A DNA stretch of 64,000 nucleotides from Seriola aureovittata (Eukaryota > Chordata > Actinopteri > Carangiformes > Carangidae). The DNA is taken from the NCBI RefSeq assembly GCF_021018895.1, contig NC_079376.1:16803001-16867000 (forward strand), written 5' to 3'. The translations under genes and the position numbers were made by a program. Numbering within the stretch: position 1 is the stretch's first letter; each line of letters starts with the position of its first letter. Positions 1 to 11,405 of the stretch are shown piece after piece. The notes below the pieces were generated by a model. It was given only the letters and a program-made list of their open reading frames with translations. It ran no database searches and was not told where the DNA came from.

Positions 1-148
1 CTCAATGAAAACAATCAGCTAATCAGGAAGCCCGTTAAAAACGCCAAGACCTCAGACAATAATAACATGCTCCAGACTTGCATTTCTAGTCCACACACCA
101 ATTATGAAAATCACAGATACTTCTCAGCCTGCAAGCACATGTCCTTAC

Positions 149-3100
149 CTTGTACCTCTTCATGAGCGCTTCGTTCTTCCTGCGGAGAGCCTCGATCTTC
201 TTGTCCAGCTCCAGGTCCCTCTCATGATCCCTCTTGGGCATCATGTCACTGGCGGTCTGGGAGGAGACACATAGCATCACTGATACAATAAAAAAAACAA
301 TTTAAAATGGGGCACAATTTGTTTTTAGGGTTTCAGCACAAATTGTTTGAGCTTTATATTTTGAGCTTCGTTCTAGTAATACTATTACATTTTTCAATGC
401 TAGTGTGTTTTGTTAGCTTCACTACCCAAACAATACTTTTTTTGAATACCTTAGTACATTGAACAAAGTTCTCAAATGATAAATGTTGGCCAAATACATA
501 CAGCTGTGCAATACAACTGGTAAAATTGTATCATCATTTAATTATTATTGGATCAGAGAATAACAGATATTTTATGCCAACTTTCAGCACAGGAAAGATT
601 TGCATAATCGTTGCTATGGACACAATTTGGACTGCATTGAGGTTCGATACTCCGTCTTATCTGGCCCACTTTATCCATATATATTTTGAGTTCAAACTGA
701 TTATAAAATCATAAAAAATAGCATTACAAACAATACAAAACTTTCAACACAGTCCACTCCTAGACGGAACAGAAACTAAGACACAGATGAACAAATCATT
801 GATGGAGGGTCAATCCAACTGAAAACGTCTTGTGTCCACACCACTGCATGTGCTGTGACAACACCAACATGCCCTCACACCCACCACAGATGGAGCATTC
901 ATTATGAAGCTCAGTTACACCAGCAGAATGCATATGCAGACTGCGGAGCATCCTAAACATCCTGATGCGGTCAGCATGGCATGCCTACTCACACGACAAG
1001 AGGCCCCATATTGAAAGTCTCTGCAAAACCAGCTGCAAACATGTCCAAGAGCTGCTGGTGAGTTGAAAAACACTCAAATGGGAACAACACTGAATGATAC
1101 TGATACTGTGGAAGCAGCAGCCATCTCCAAAACAGAGATCTCATTTCCTCCGGCCTGCGGTAACTTAATGTTGTGTCACAGATCTGGTCCGTGTAGCCTC
1201 TTAACGTGACGAGTGTGTGAGTGGTGAGAGTGTGGTTTCTTTAACTGGCTGTAGAACAAACTAATAGGGCGCATGACTCAGAAGAATGGTGAGTGAGGAA
1301 CTCCTCTCTTCAAAGAACAAGAAAGAACAAGCTGCAATAAAACCACTGTAAAGCATAAACTGTTTAAAAGGAATTGTTAAAAATGTTGGGAAATACGCAG
1401 ATTTGCGTCATTGCCAATAGAGGAGAGGATTGATATCAATCTCATTTCTGTAGAACTGTGGCAGGCAACAGAAATTATGCAGCACATAACAGCCTGTAAA
1501 ACCACAACTTGTCATTTTTTACAATTACTTTCTTGTACAAATTAAACAAAATAGTTCATTTGTGAGCTTTAAAAAAGGTTCCCGCTTCCACTCTTTATGC
1601 TAAGCTAAGCTAAGCTAACCGACTGCTGATTGTACCTTCATAATTAATGTACAAACATGAGAGTGGTATCAATCTCCTCAACGAACTCTCAGCAAGAAAG
1701 CGAGTAAGTGTATTGCCCAAAAACTTAACCTGTTCCTCTAATTTTATCCACCAGTGTATAAATGGCAGCATGAGGACCGGTCACAAGGCAGCTCATATAA
1801 AATGTTACATATTGTCTGAAAGACACATGATCCAAGCAAATGAGATAATATTAAAAGAAAAAAACATTTCTGCTCTCAAGCAAGCTATCTGAAGAGGACA
1901 TCAAAATGTAAATTTTAACAGTAATAATTTTCTGGGATTTATGACATAAAGTGATGTGATAGAAAAATATGTGCCAAAACTTTGAAAAGCTGGGGTCAGA
2001 GTTTGCTGCTGTCTCATCCCTCCATCTGTTGTCTGCGTATTGTAAGCCAGCAGCATTTTTCTTAATTTCTTTAAAAGGATTTCATTGAGCACACAAACAA
2101 TAGTACTCAGACGATACTCAATGAACCGCAGTCATTGTCAAAAAAAGAAGCTCTCGACTCAATCAGCTAAAACAAGTGTTTCCCACTTTGAGTCAGTGTT
2201 GACATCATCTGTTGTTATTCACGGCCGTGGAGAAGAGATGATGCCGCTGTCAAATAGAAAAATTTGTCACCGGTGCTTGTCGAAACTGTGAAACAACACA
2301 ATTCATATTGAAGTATCCCATTCTCCACACTCTGTATAAATTATTCTGAGGGTCAGACCTTCTTGACAGAGACAGGAAGTAGTTGTGCCAAAGCGAGTCA
2401 GTCATCCTCCACTGTTGCCCCAGTGACGACAAGAGAGTCGAGGCTGCTTCAATGTGATATTACTAGCTCAGAATGATGACTCACTGCTAGCGAGCGCACA
2501 AAGACCATCACATTGGGACTGCAAGAAATTCTTTCGTGCTTTTTCCATCGCCGCCGTTGGTACCTCTGCAAAGAATGGCTGCCACTGAGATGTTGCGTTC
2601 CACCTACTGCACTCAAATCCTACCACAAGAGAGATCAACCTTTTTGCTCTAAGTTGTCAGCACAGACTTTTAGTGAAATAACGAAGACAATACATTGTGA
2701 ATCCAAATGCATCTCAAACCTGTTTCAAACCTGCAAAGATACAGAGAGCAAGTGAAAAAGTTGGTACTCACTCAAAGAGGCAGCAGGCTGGAAAGTGGTT
2801 ACCTCACAGCTTCTAGTTGTCAGGGTATCCAAACACAACAGACCATGAGGACATACCACCAAGAATAGGCGCAAGGGAGAGACACGCTGCTGACTCTGAA
2901 TCTCAGCAAGGCCAATGGCGGAGACTGAAGTGAATGCCGGCCTCCACAAACCAAAGTGGGGAGACTGTGTGGGGACGGTACCTCTCTGGGTTCAGCCGGC
3001 CAGTTCTGTGATTGTGCAGCAGCAAGGCTAACGTACACACATACACACACAATCACAAAACACACAGAGACGTTGTGGGTCTGCCAGTGGACGGCACCCA

Positions 3101-6100
3101 TGCCCGGACAGGCAGGCAAAAAGGGGGAGGAGGGGGGCCTGCAGAGAGAAAGCTGCCAAGGCTTCCTCCCTACCCAGCATTCCTGTCACCTACAGGAGCT
3201 ACAACAGGGGGAGAGAAAGCGGCAGACACACAACTGAAACGCAGCATGTAGCCACAGCTAAATCTGCGACAGAGCAGAGGGGGAACCTAATACCAGAGAC
3301 AGAGAGAGAGCATTGGAGAGGGTGGGATGAGAAGAGAGAAGGGGAAGGAAGGAGAAGGCACTCACGGGTCTTTCCATGTCAGCGGTGAGAGCTGGGCTGG
3401 GTCCAGGCGCAAGGCAGCCGAGGCGGCAGAGAGGGCTGCCTGGAGTCGGCGATCATGCCTCGATTACAATGAGCCAAGTTGGGCAAGCAGCCAAGACGTC
3501 TAACAAATGCACAGAGCTCCCCTGTTAACGGATTTCACAGCACCCACCCGCCTGTCCACCACCCTCTCTCTCTTTCTCTCTCTCTCGCTCTCTCCAACCC
3601 TCCCACCCTCCTGCACATCCTCCCTCCCTCCTGCTCCCTCTCTAAAGCACTTGCTCTTTCCCCTCCTCACTTATCCTCTGCTCAAAGCATGGTAGTTAAA
3701 TCCTGTCACCCTCCCCACACACACATAGTCAATTTTTAAGTAAATTAACGCTATACCTTCAATGATGCTATAATTAAAAAATATTCTTTATATATATCTG
3801 TGTGTATGCTTGGTAGAGCATACACAATACCACACCAAATGCTGGTATGGCAATATGCCAATAATTTTATAACATTCAATATCTGATTCTTTCTCAATTT
3901 ATTCTTTCCTTCTTTTCTAAAGTAATAAAGTCTATGGGTTTATAGATATATAAGGCATATTAAGTTGATGGGTGGTGATGATGGTATCTGTATTTGTGCT
4001 GATAATTTGCTGTAGTTGAAGGTAAGGTAGAAAAAAGATATTTTTGTCTCAGAATTTGATGGTAATATATTAAGATATTTTTTAATCATGGAGTGTGAGT
4101 GCTTAGATCTCTTTTATGCGATGCCCTTATGTCCTAAATAAAGACAAACTGATCAGAAAAAAAATACTTAAAAGCTTACTTCCGTTCTAATGGGACCCCA
4201 TTCACATCTAAACATGACTCAATATTAATCCAGACATCACAAATGAGACAACAGCTGTGTCGCCTACAAGATCCAGACTACATGTTCACAGTACTAAAGA
4301 AGCTTCCTAAAGACTGGGAGTGGGGTAGAGCGGGAGGGTGGGGGGTATTGCCTGCTGAATTTCCCACAGTTCTTCATGCATGGCAAGCTGCATCTGCCAA
4401 AGCCAGGTCTGAGAGCTCATAACATGCAGCAAACAGGCAGTCTGGCAGACAAATGCCACAGGCTGCAGTGAAGTCAGTCACTTGAGAGTCAGAGTCAGAG
4501 CTCTGCAATTTCCACCTTGGAAAGTTACCAGTCTGAGCTGCAACATTTTTAGCTTACTCTAGCTTACTCAAGTCCACATAGCTTACATTCTACACAGATC
4601 AATCCTGCTAATGAGCAAAGGCTCTTTACACATAGTTTAGCCTGCAAGTATTTGAGTTATTTTAGGATTATTGTAAGAAATGTTTTTGTGTAGATCCCTA
4701 ACATGTTATAGTACTAAATGTTGAACAAATTCATTGATTCAACTTTGTGATTAGGTTTAAGAACTGCAGCTGCAGTTGAAGGCACCTATCAGTTTGAACC
4801 TGTTATCAGAGTAAAGTCAGGTGAAAGGGAATGGTCACATTTTATTTATCAATCATTTAACCTATACATCAATTAACAAGACTAAGAGTCAACAGCCATG
4901 CCCAGTCTACAGCGGTGCTGTCAGCTAAATGGTAAGGAACAACATGCTGAAATGCTCATAATGACAATGCCAAAATGCTGATATCAGGAATCACCATTAT
5001 CTTTTAGATACGTCCTATGAGAACCATGAATGTTTGTACAAAAACAATTACAAAATCAGTGAGAAAGTTAGAAGTGACAGAATATCTTTGACTATCTTCT
5101 AAGTAGACAAGGTTTGTCCAAAAAGTCACTAGATTTGTCATTAGGTGTTTTTTTTTTCAAAAACCCTAATAGGATCCGTTTGCACCATAAACTCCAAGTC
5201 AGTGACGAGGCAGTATTTTATTTTTTTTTATTTTATGCTCCAGGTAGGTCAACTACAGCCAGACGTCAGCTACAAGTTTCTTAGTACTAAGGCAAAGAGC
5301 AAAGTTATATTTATCATATGATACTGTGTTAGAAAACTCTGAAATACAGTCTAATTTCCAAAATATCTAAACTATCTTTCCACTGTTGTTTTTTTTTTTT
5401 TTATTATTAGATTATGGCATATTGCCAGAAGAAATATTGTATCTTACCTGGTGTCATGTCATCCAGCACAGAGTGCGGTTTCCCTCTTGATGGGCATACA
5501 TAAGGATTGTCATCAAAAGCAGCCCAGTTTCCAAAACATTTTCCCGCTGCCTCGGGATGAAGCTGCTGGAAACAGGGAAACAAATGTAAGTAGAACAACA
5601 GTATAGTGATATGGGCTTGCAGGAAGCACAAGTAAAGTAGAAGTAGTAAAGAATACATATTTCCACTGTGACTAAAAATATACACACACATATACATAAA
5701 TCATTTCTGCAAATTAGAAGACAGTCTCATCATAGCCTGGATAATTGCATAATTAATTTACAAACAGACCATCAACAAATGCAGTTGCAAATAATTCAAA
5801 AATAATTCAAGCTTTGTTGTATTCCTAGCTTTCAGTTTTTGAGCAGTAACTTTGCAAGCTGTGGTTTGATGGATCTGTTCGCAATATAAATACAAAATAC
5901 TTTTTTAATGATTGTGTAGCTGCTGTCCAAAAGTTCATTGATGATATCACTTTTGTCATGTCGGAGGATGTCACTACACCGCTGAAATGGATGTTCTTAT
6001 TGTTTGAACAGTGCATAATTTTATCTGTTTAATTACAAACTCCAAGGCATAAGAGGCTCTTAACATCTGCAGACTGAAAGCTGATCCAGCTGTTATCCAG

Positions 6101-8363
6101 ATGTGCTGTCATCACCAGACATTGCTTTAGATTACGGGTTAGAGAAAAGGATGTTGCATCTCTTCTTTTGTGAGATGGACTGAGACACAAGGACAGGATG
6201 CAAGTGAAGGAAATGGGGAGACATTTTATGGTAATGAGAAGCACCCCTAGTCAGTGCTTTGTGAATACTTAATCATAGTTAGGTGACAGTTTGTATTACA
6301 CTGTAAAAAGCGATTATGCTTCATCCAATTAAAAGCTGGAATATCATTGTTTGATTAAAAACAAATTAATTAATATCAACAATCACTGCATTTCGTAAAT
6401 ATTTTTTGATAATTAAACAATTATCAGTTATCAAAATGAATAATTACAGTTTTAGCATTGTAATTCACCAACTGTTGGCTATGAGGACTATGTATGTTTG
6501 AAAGTTTTACTGTCCCACTTCATGAGACTATGTTCAGTGTAAAAATAAGAGGATTTTTTTAGAAGAACAATTATGATTATTGTTAAATTACTGTTTTAAC
6601 ACCAGCTCTCTCAGTTCAAAATGGCATTCAACTTGTCAGCAGGTTCACCATAAGGTTTAAGTAATCATCAGCTGACATTTAGAAATTACACAAAAGCAGC
6701 TAATGTGATCAGCTATCAACACTTTTTGATACAAACAAGCTGTTAGTAAACTACTACTACCTTACAGTTGGTATGAAACTTTTCAGTGATATAGTGAATT
6801 TCAAATGAAGATCATTTCCATTTGGAAATAAATCTTGTGTGGATAATTAGGGAAGTTATGAACTAAACTACGATTAACTTGGTTAGCTGAGGTTGTTTTT
6901 ATGTTATATGTTCTAAAAAGTTACAAACTCACCAATAAGCACCGTCTCATCCAATCCCATTCATAACCCATTCTATTTTAAAAATCTGTTTGGTTTTCAG
7001 TTTTAAAAATCATAAACAGACATTCAACAAATAAACAAAATCTCTAAACTAAAAACTACACTAAATGGCCAAAAATAAGCAGACATGGTCTGCATTGTAT
7101 CCACATACTTTTTGTTCCAGAGTTGGTTTTTCATTGGGCTCCTTTTAATGGAAAGTTTGAAATGCCTGAAATAAAGTTAAATGCAACACACATACATGTA
7201 TTTCATTTTATGTCTGCATTTACTTGTGATTAAATAAACAACATATATTAAATTAATGTTATTCATGCTTTCTGTCTTTGATTGTTGAATTTTTTTTTCA
7301 TTTTGACATGAATTTTTAGCTCAACTTGAAATGTCCAAATGTTAAGAGCTCATGGTAGCTTTCTAATGTCCAAGGGTTAGCAGCTAATGCTACCCTTAAA
7401 ATTTCCAAAAGTAGTAAATAATGCTAGCCTTATTATGTCAGTAGCTAATGTCCAAACTTTAAGATAACGCCTAATGCTAGCCTTATCATGTCCAAAATCT
7501 AAAACTTTACTTTACTACTGGTACTTTACTGGCACTGTGTAATAGCTTAATGCTAGCCTTAGTCCATGAGTTAGTAGCTAAAGCTAGCCTTGCAATATTC
7601 AGAGATAAGGAGCAGCTATAGCTATCTTTGTAGGCATGGGGACGACGGGCTCAAATCCCGGTTGGCCGGTGGCCCTTCAAAGAACTTCCATAAAGTGATT
7701 CAAGATTTTATCGGCTTCATCAGTGTCTTTACCAGCACCACCAGTGTCATTCCTGCAACCAGAGAATTAGCCATATCCCTTATCATCATCAATCATCCTT
7801 ACATCCTCTGGCTAACTACATGTCGAGCAATTATGCTAGCTCAAGTAACCAGTGCAGGTAGAACCATTAGCTTGCGAAACACAGCTCATACTTTATCTAT
7901 AATCACAGCGATATCTCCAACATAAGAATATAACACGCTAAATATATTATAAATAACTGGACACACATGCTTACTTGTGTTATGAGCACACACAGGATAT
8001 CCTCACTTCTTTTACTGCTGAAGGCCATATTTCTATGCCCATAGCAACCAGCAACTGGTAAAAGCTGACGATGTCTTCTTCCCATGTAGCACTGGAATAA
8101 TTTCAGTCAGTAGCTCCCCCTACTGGCCACACCGGGAAAGTACATAAAGTTTCTGAGAGAATTCTGCACAGAAATAAACACCAAGAATAGTATGGGGCTT
8201 GACTGCTGACATGTATGCTTGTTCCATCGGACCTCTGCGAAAACAGCATACCGTCCGTTAGAAGTGAACTTTAACCAGCTCAGTCCTGTGTAAAAAACAC
8301 CATTGCAGAAAGGAGCAGACTTACCTGTGGTTTGGGAGTTCCAGGTGAATTGGCGGAAGCCAT
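149..8363 (-). CDS. CCDC9/CCDC9B-family coiled-coil protein, 5' part only (partial gene)
   Basis: The common coding exon is 149-256 (36 codons, phase 0 at both ends, acceptor before 256, donor AAG|GTAAGG). It translates to a charged helix containing RDLELDKKIEALRRKNEALM and then KRYK. This is the N-terminal coiled-coil signature of CCDC9/CCDC9B, whose human members read close to ELDKRIEALRKKNEALIRRYQ. Two upstream start exons can join it in frame: 3366-3377 (MERP) and 8325-8363 (MASANSPGTPKPQ). All later exons lie beyond the left edge of the window. Human CCDC9 has been linked to exon-junction-complex/RNA functions; the molecular role of CCDC9B is poorly known. The family call rests on one 36-residue exon, so choosing between CCDC9 and CCDC9B is not possible here. 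Confidence 0.62.
1598..1618. repeat. Short (TAAGC)n pentamer repeat
   Basis: About four tandem copies of TAAGC lie in the first intron of the CCDC9-family gene. This is simple slippage. Confidence 0.85.
3366..3377 (-). CDS. Alternative first coding exon of the CCDC9-family gene (MERP...)
   Basis: On the minus strand an ATG at 3377 opens four codons (M-E-R-P) and runs into the donor CCC|GTGAGT. The exon ends in phase 0, which matches the phase-0 start of exon 149-256, giving MERPTASDMMPKRDHERD. The surrounding 3370-3470 stretch is GC-richer than its neighbours, as expected of a promoter-proximal exon. Transcript evidence would be needed to confirm it. Confidence 0.45.
3564..3596. repeat. (CT)n pyrimidine tract
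   Basis: This is an imperfect CT-rich tract continuing as pyrimidine-rich sequence to about 3660. It lies upstream of the 3366-3377 start exon, on the promoter side of the minus-strand gene. The spurious plus-strand ORFs over it are artefacts of low complexity. Confidence 0.8.
5448..5565 (-). CDS. Candidate 118-nt internal exon in the CCDC9-family leader; breaks the frame if included
   Basis: The minus strand has a good acceptor (tttccag) before 5565 and a strong donor CCAG|GTAAGA after 5448. Read on from exon 8325-8363, the exon is open for 39 codons and includes CFGNWAAFDDNPY and PSRGKPHSVLDDMTP. It ends in phase 1, so joining it to exon 149-256 gives a stop within a few codons (GAC CGC CAG TGA). 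It could be a poison or regulatory exon, part of a short separate product, or could splice to an exon I did not find. A CAG|CAG acceptor would allow a 115-nt variant with the same phase problem. WAAF resembles WxxF-type adaptor-binding motifs, but that is only a resemblance. Confidence 0.4.
7310..7600. repeat. Degenerate tandem repeat with GCTAATGCTAGCCTTA core
   Basis: At least five diverged copies of a GCTAATGCTAGCCTTA-like core start near 7383, 7418, 7469, 7544 and 7577. Several are followed or preceded by a short ATGTCCAAA-type segment. Spacing varies from about 30 to 75 bp, so this is an eroded minisatellite. It lies in the intron between exons 5448-5565 and 8325-8363. Confidence 0.7.
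7641..7678 (+). mobile_element. Short remnant of a teleost repeat with a tRNA B-box-like segment
   Basis: GGGCTCAAATCCCGGTTGGC followed by CGGTGGCCCTT resembles the GGTTCGAATCCCGGTTGG segment of an abundant fish repeat family, with the B box mutated (GCTCAAATCC). Only about 38 bp is recognisable; no A box or cloverleaf surrounds it, so it is not a tRNA gene. Confidence 0.45.
8325..8363 (-). CDS. Upstream first coding exon (MASANSPGTPKPQ)
   Basis: ATG at 8363 on the minus strand starts 13 codons ending at the donor CACAG|GTAAGTC after 8325, in phase 0. It can join exon 149-256 directly in frame or exon 5448-5565. An ATG, a perfect donor and CpG-containing flanks at 8364-8430 support a start exon. 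Assignment to the CCDC9-family gene is inferred from strand, phase and position. Confidence 0.5.
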
Positions 8364-10095
8364 TGCCTACATACCCCGTCCTACCAGCTGTCTGAACGTA
8401 AATAAATCACGCATTACTTGCTCCGCCCCTAAACCCCAACCCTCTAACAATGACAGAAAAACACACTGTAATACAGAAAATATTAAATTGATATAAGAAA
8501 ATTATTTGGTGCCATGGTGCCAATTCAACTTTTTCCTATACAAGTGTTCCAATGCCATTGTTTCCTTTTTCAGTTCAGGTTTTGTTTTTGCCCAACTTTA
8601 TTTTCAATGCCAAAATTTAAAATCAACATTCTAGAACTCTATAAGTACTCATAGATAGATACTCCACACTAGCTGGATCGTCATCTTCACATCATGTCCA
8701 CTGGATGGCGCCAAAGCCCAATTGGCACAGGTTGGACAAAGGCACAGACAACTCAGACACAGACAGGGAGACAGGGGCCTTTTTGATCCACACTTTTTGA
8801 ACAGTGTTTGACAGTTAAGCAGCTCCAGGGGCCTGAGTTTGTCAGACGATTAATGATGATCAACAGACTCATTCAGATTGTATTTACTTGATTCAACTTA
8901 TTACCCACTGGTTATTTCATAACCTGCCAACATTTGTGACCCATAATTTGCACAGAAAGAAAGTCTTACCCACAAACATTCAACTTGGGGCACCTTGAGA
9001 TGAAAGTAAGATGAGGTGTTCCTTTCCCTGAGTCACACATACGTGCCAATATATGCCGAACTTAGAGTTTGAGTGACATTAAAAAGCAGTAGATGAGGAA
9101 ATGAGAGTTCCCTGCTAACAAGATTTTTAGACAGGTCTGGAGTTTAGGAAATAAAACACAGATCAATACAGGTCATAATAATTTGGGTGTGTTCGAACCT
9201 GTTCTTCAATCATCACCTGTTTGTCTGTCTTCTCACACACCACCTGGATCACCTGATGTGACATTTTTGATGATTAGTTTTGTATGAATGCCTTAAAATA
9301 GTAGCAGGTGTGTTGTGAGTTGTTACATGTATAATTATAATACACAGTTGTGGTGGTGTTACTATTGTTGGCGTTAGAAAATAAAAACATTTGTACACCA
9401 GTGCCAGGGTTACCTGAATCATGGGTGTTACTGCTTTTGCATTTCGAGTTCCTTGTTTATCTACAATCGACTCAAATTCCACTGAGGCCTTGAATCATGG
9501 AAGGATTAATTTTACACCATACAAACAGTGCCATGATGGAGCCCAAAGGAAGCAGTGTTAAGCTTTTCTGTTCTTTTTCTGTCCAACGCCCAATGAGCAT
9601 TTGTTTTGATGCTTAATACATTTTGCTGCTAATACCTTTGTGGCAAGTGATTTTGCTTGTTTTAGTTCAGTAAAAGCTCTCAGTACTCATTCACAAATGC
9701 TATATGAGTTGTATAAATGGACTCTTGTACAGATATGTGATCATTCAAATTTTTTATATAAAATGTAATCCAGGCAGCACATTTCCCCAAACATACTCTA
9801 ATGAACAGGAAATAGCTGTGCATCAAGGTGATTTTTCTGAGAAAAGGTTTGACTAGTCAGAGTAGAACAAAACCTGTCTCATAGAGTGAAGGGTGGACCA
9901 GTTTCCTCTGGTTTACGCCCCTGCTGTCAAAGTGTCTTTGAGAGTCCTTTATGTGATGTTTTGATGTGGAACTAACAATCACTCTCAAAGAAAAAAACTG
10001 TTGTTTTTATGGCCACACCCAAACCTTAGCTGACCTGCAATGATCAAAATGTCAGATAGCATGACATGACAAGTACATGCAACACAAACACACCC
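8364..10095. other. Intergenic: CCDC9-family upstream flank and small-gene 5' flank
   Basis: The stretch runs from the CpG-containing flank of exon 8325-8363 to the promoter of the small gene. No convincing exon, RNA gene or recognisable transposon was seen. The open frame around 9249-9482 on the minus strand has no splice context or family resemblance. Confidence 0.6.
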
Positions 10096-10141
10096 CCTTA
10101 TATGGCTCCTTATAAATACAGAGTGAACACACGTTTGACAC
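10096..10141 (+). promoter_or_regulatory. Core promoter: perfect CArG (SRF) box and TATA box
   Basis: CCTTATATGG at 10096-10105 matches CC(A/T)6GG exactly, the serum response factor site. TATAAATA follows at 10111-10118. A start near 10141 sits about 30 bp downstream of the TATA box, and the noncoding first exon then runs to the donor CCAG|GTATGT after 10165. This tight CArG-TATA-exon arrangement points to regulated, cell-type-restricted transcription. Confidence 0.7.
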
Positions 10142-10294
10142 AAGTCGGTTTCCTCTCTGCACCAGGTATGTAGTGGCTATTCTCGATTATTTGTAACGAC
10201 TGCTAGGAACCTAATGATTCGGATTTTAATATCCTTTTCCCATTTTTTATTCTTCCAGGAAAATACTTTCTACTGCACTTGTCAACAAGACAAA

Positions 10295-11323
10295 ATGAGT
10301 GACCGTAAGGCTCTTTGATTAATTGTTATATTTTCAAAGACACTTGTGGAACAGTTTTCCATGTGGGATGCTGAAAAACGTCTAATTATTACTTTAGACT
10401 GGGAGGTCTCTACTCTAGTGCATTGGTGCAATTGTTACAATGGTCACTTTACTTTATTCCATCTGTATGCACACATTTTGACTTTGGGCATAATATAATC
10501 AGTTTTCATTTTTCCGTTGTCTTCATTTGAAAAGATGCATGTATATAGATATATATTTGCACAACTTGCACAAAAGTTTGGTTCCCAGGAATTCAAATAT
10601 TTCACACAACTGCAGTTGAGTTAAGGGGAGAAAAAAAGCACTAAAAAAATGCTCAGGGGAATGCCCTGTGTGGCTCAGACCTTTTTTCATTCCACGCTGC
10701 AGTATTGGCTTAAATTCAACAAAGATTGTAGATGTTTTTCACAACTGCCCATTTGCAAATTCTTTTGACACATTTGATTTTAGTTCATGTGCGATTGCTC
10801 TATTAATTTGCACATTTTTAACTTTGTTTTTTGTCTTCCTATCACAGAAGGCAAAGCGGTGAGTCAGTTTTGTTTCCTTACAGTGCTTTATACCTGTGAC
10901 TAACTGCATGATAACATGTGTGCTTATGAAGCTGTTTCCCTCTATTAGGAGGAGAGGGGAAAGAAGTCAGATGAGGAGGAAAGCTCTGGGTCTGAGTCAG
11001 ACGGAGTAAGTCACTTTTTTTTTTTTTTATGTGTGCTCACTGGCTGATTCAGTAATTTTGTAGCACCCTTGAGCTAATTTTCCATTATCTTTTATAGAAT
11101 GGAGGAAGGGTGAAAAAGGTAATGCTTTTATAAGCTTTTTGTATTAAAATTATACAGCATATTATTTGTCTGTCTTTTCGAAAATAGAGACGGCCATTTT
11201 TCTTATTGATGTTTACAGGGGAAAGGAAAAGGGAAAAACAGAGGCAAGGGAGGACAAGGACAAGGACAAGGACAAGGACAAGGAAAAGGACGTGGACAAG
11301 AAATGCGTGGTGGTGGTCCGTGA
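10295..11323 (+). CDS. Unrecognised small acidic/basic Gly-Lys-Gln repeat protein, 67 aa, six exons
   Basis: Exon 1 (about 10141-10165) is noncoding. Coding segments are 10295-10304 (in exon 10259-10304), 10848-10858 (11-nt microexon), 10949-11005, 11098-11118 and 11219-11323. They total 204 nt with every junction in frame. The protein starts MSDQGKAEERGKK, then an acidic serine patch SDEEESSGSESDG with good casein-kinase-2-type sites. A basic tail follows: GKGKGKNRGKGG, five Gly-Gln pairs from a GGACAA hexamer repeat, GKGRGQ, and the end EMRGGGP. There is no signal peptide, membrane helix or fold-forming hydrophobic core, so it is probably intrinsically disordered; nucleic-acid or polyanion binding is only a guess. 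I do not recognise the family. In human, the small low-complexity gene PHGR1 lies next to CCDC9B, but I see no clear sequence similarity. Confidence 0.72.
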
Positions 11324-11383
11324 TGAAGGAATCTTTTAATTACCTTTCTGTGATAATGATTGTACAGAATTAAATATATCTGT

Positions 11384-11389
11384 AATAAA
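11384..11389 (+). promoter_or_regulatory. Polyadenylation signal of the small gene
   Basis: AATAAA lies 61 bp after the stop codon of the 67-aa ORF, giving a very short 3' UTR and supporting the gene model. Confidence 0.75.
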
Positions 11390-11405
11390 CTAATCCAGAA
11401 ATAGG

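Noticed and set aside
2956..3251. Overlapping 79-99-codon frames on both strands
   Set aside because: GC-rich intronic sequence of the CCDC9-family gene with CA repeats. Frames overlap on both strands without conserved content.
7641..7678. tRNA gene
   Set aside because: Only a mutated B-box-like stretch is present. No A box, acceptor stem or anticodon arm can be folded around it.
7590..7925. 111-codon plus-strand open frame
   Set aside because: It begins inside the degenerate tandem repeat and crosses a repeat remnant. No family resemblance, no splice or promoter context.
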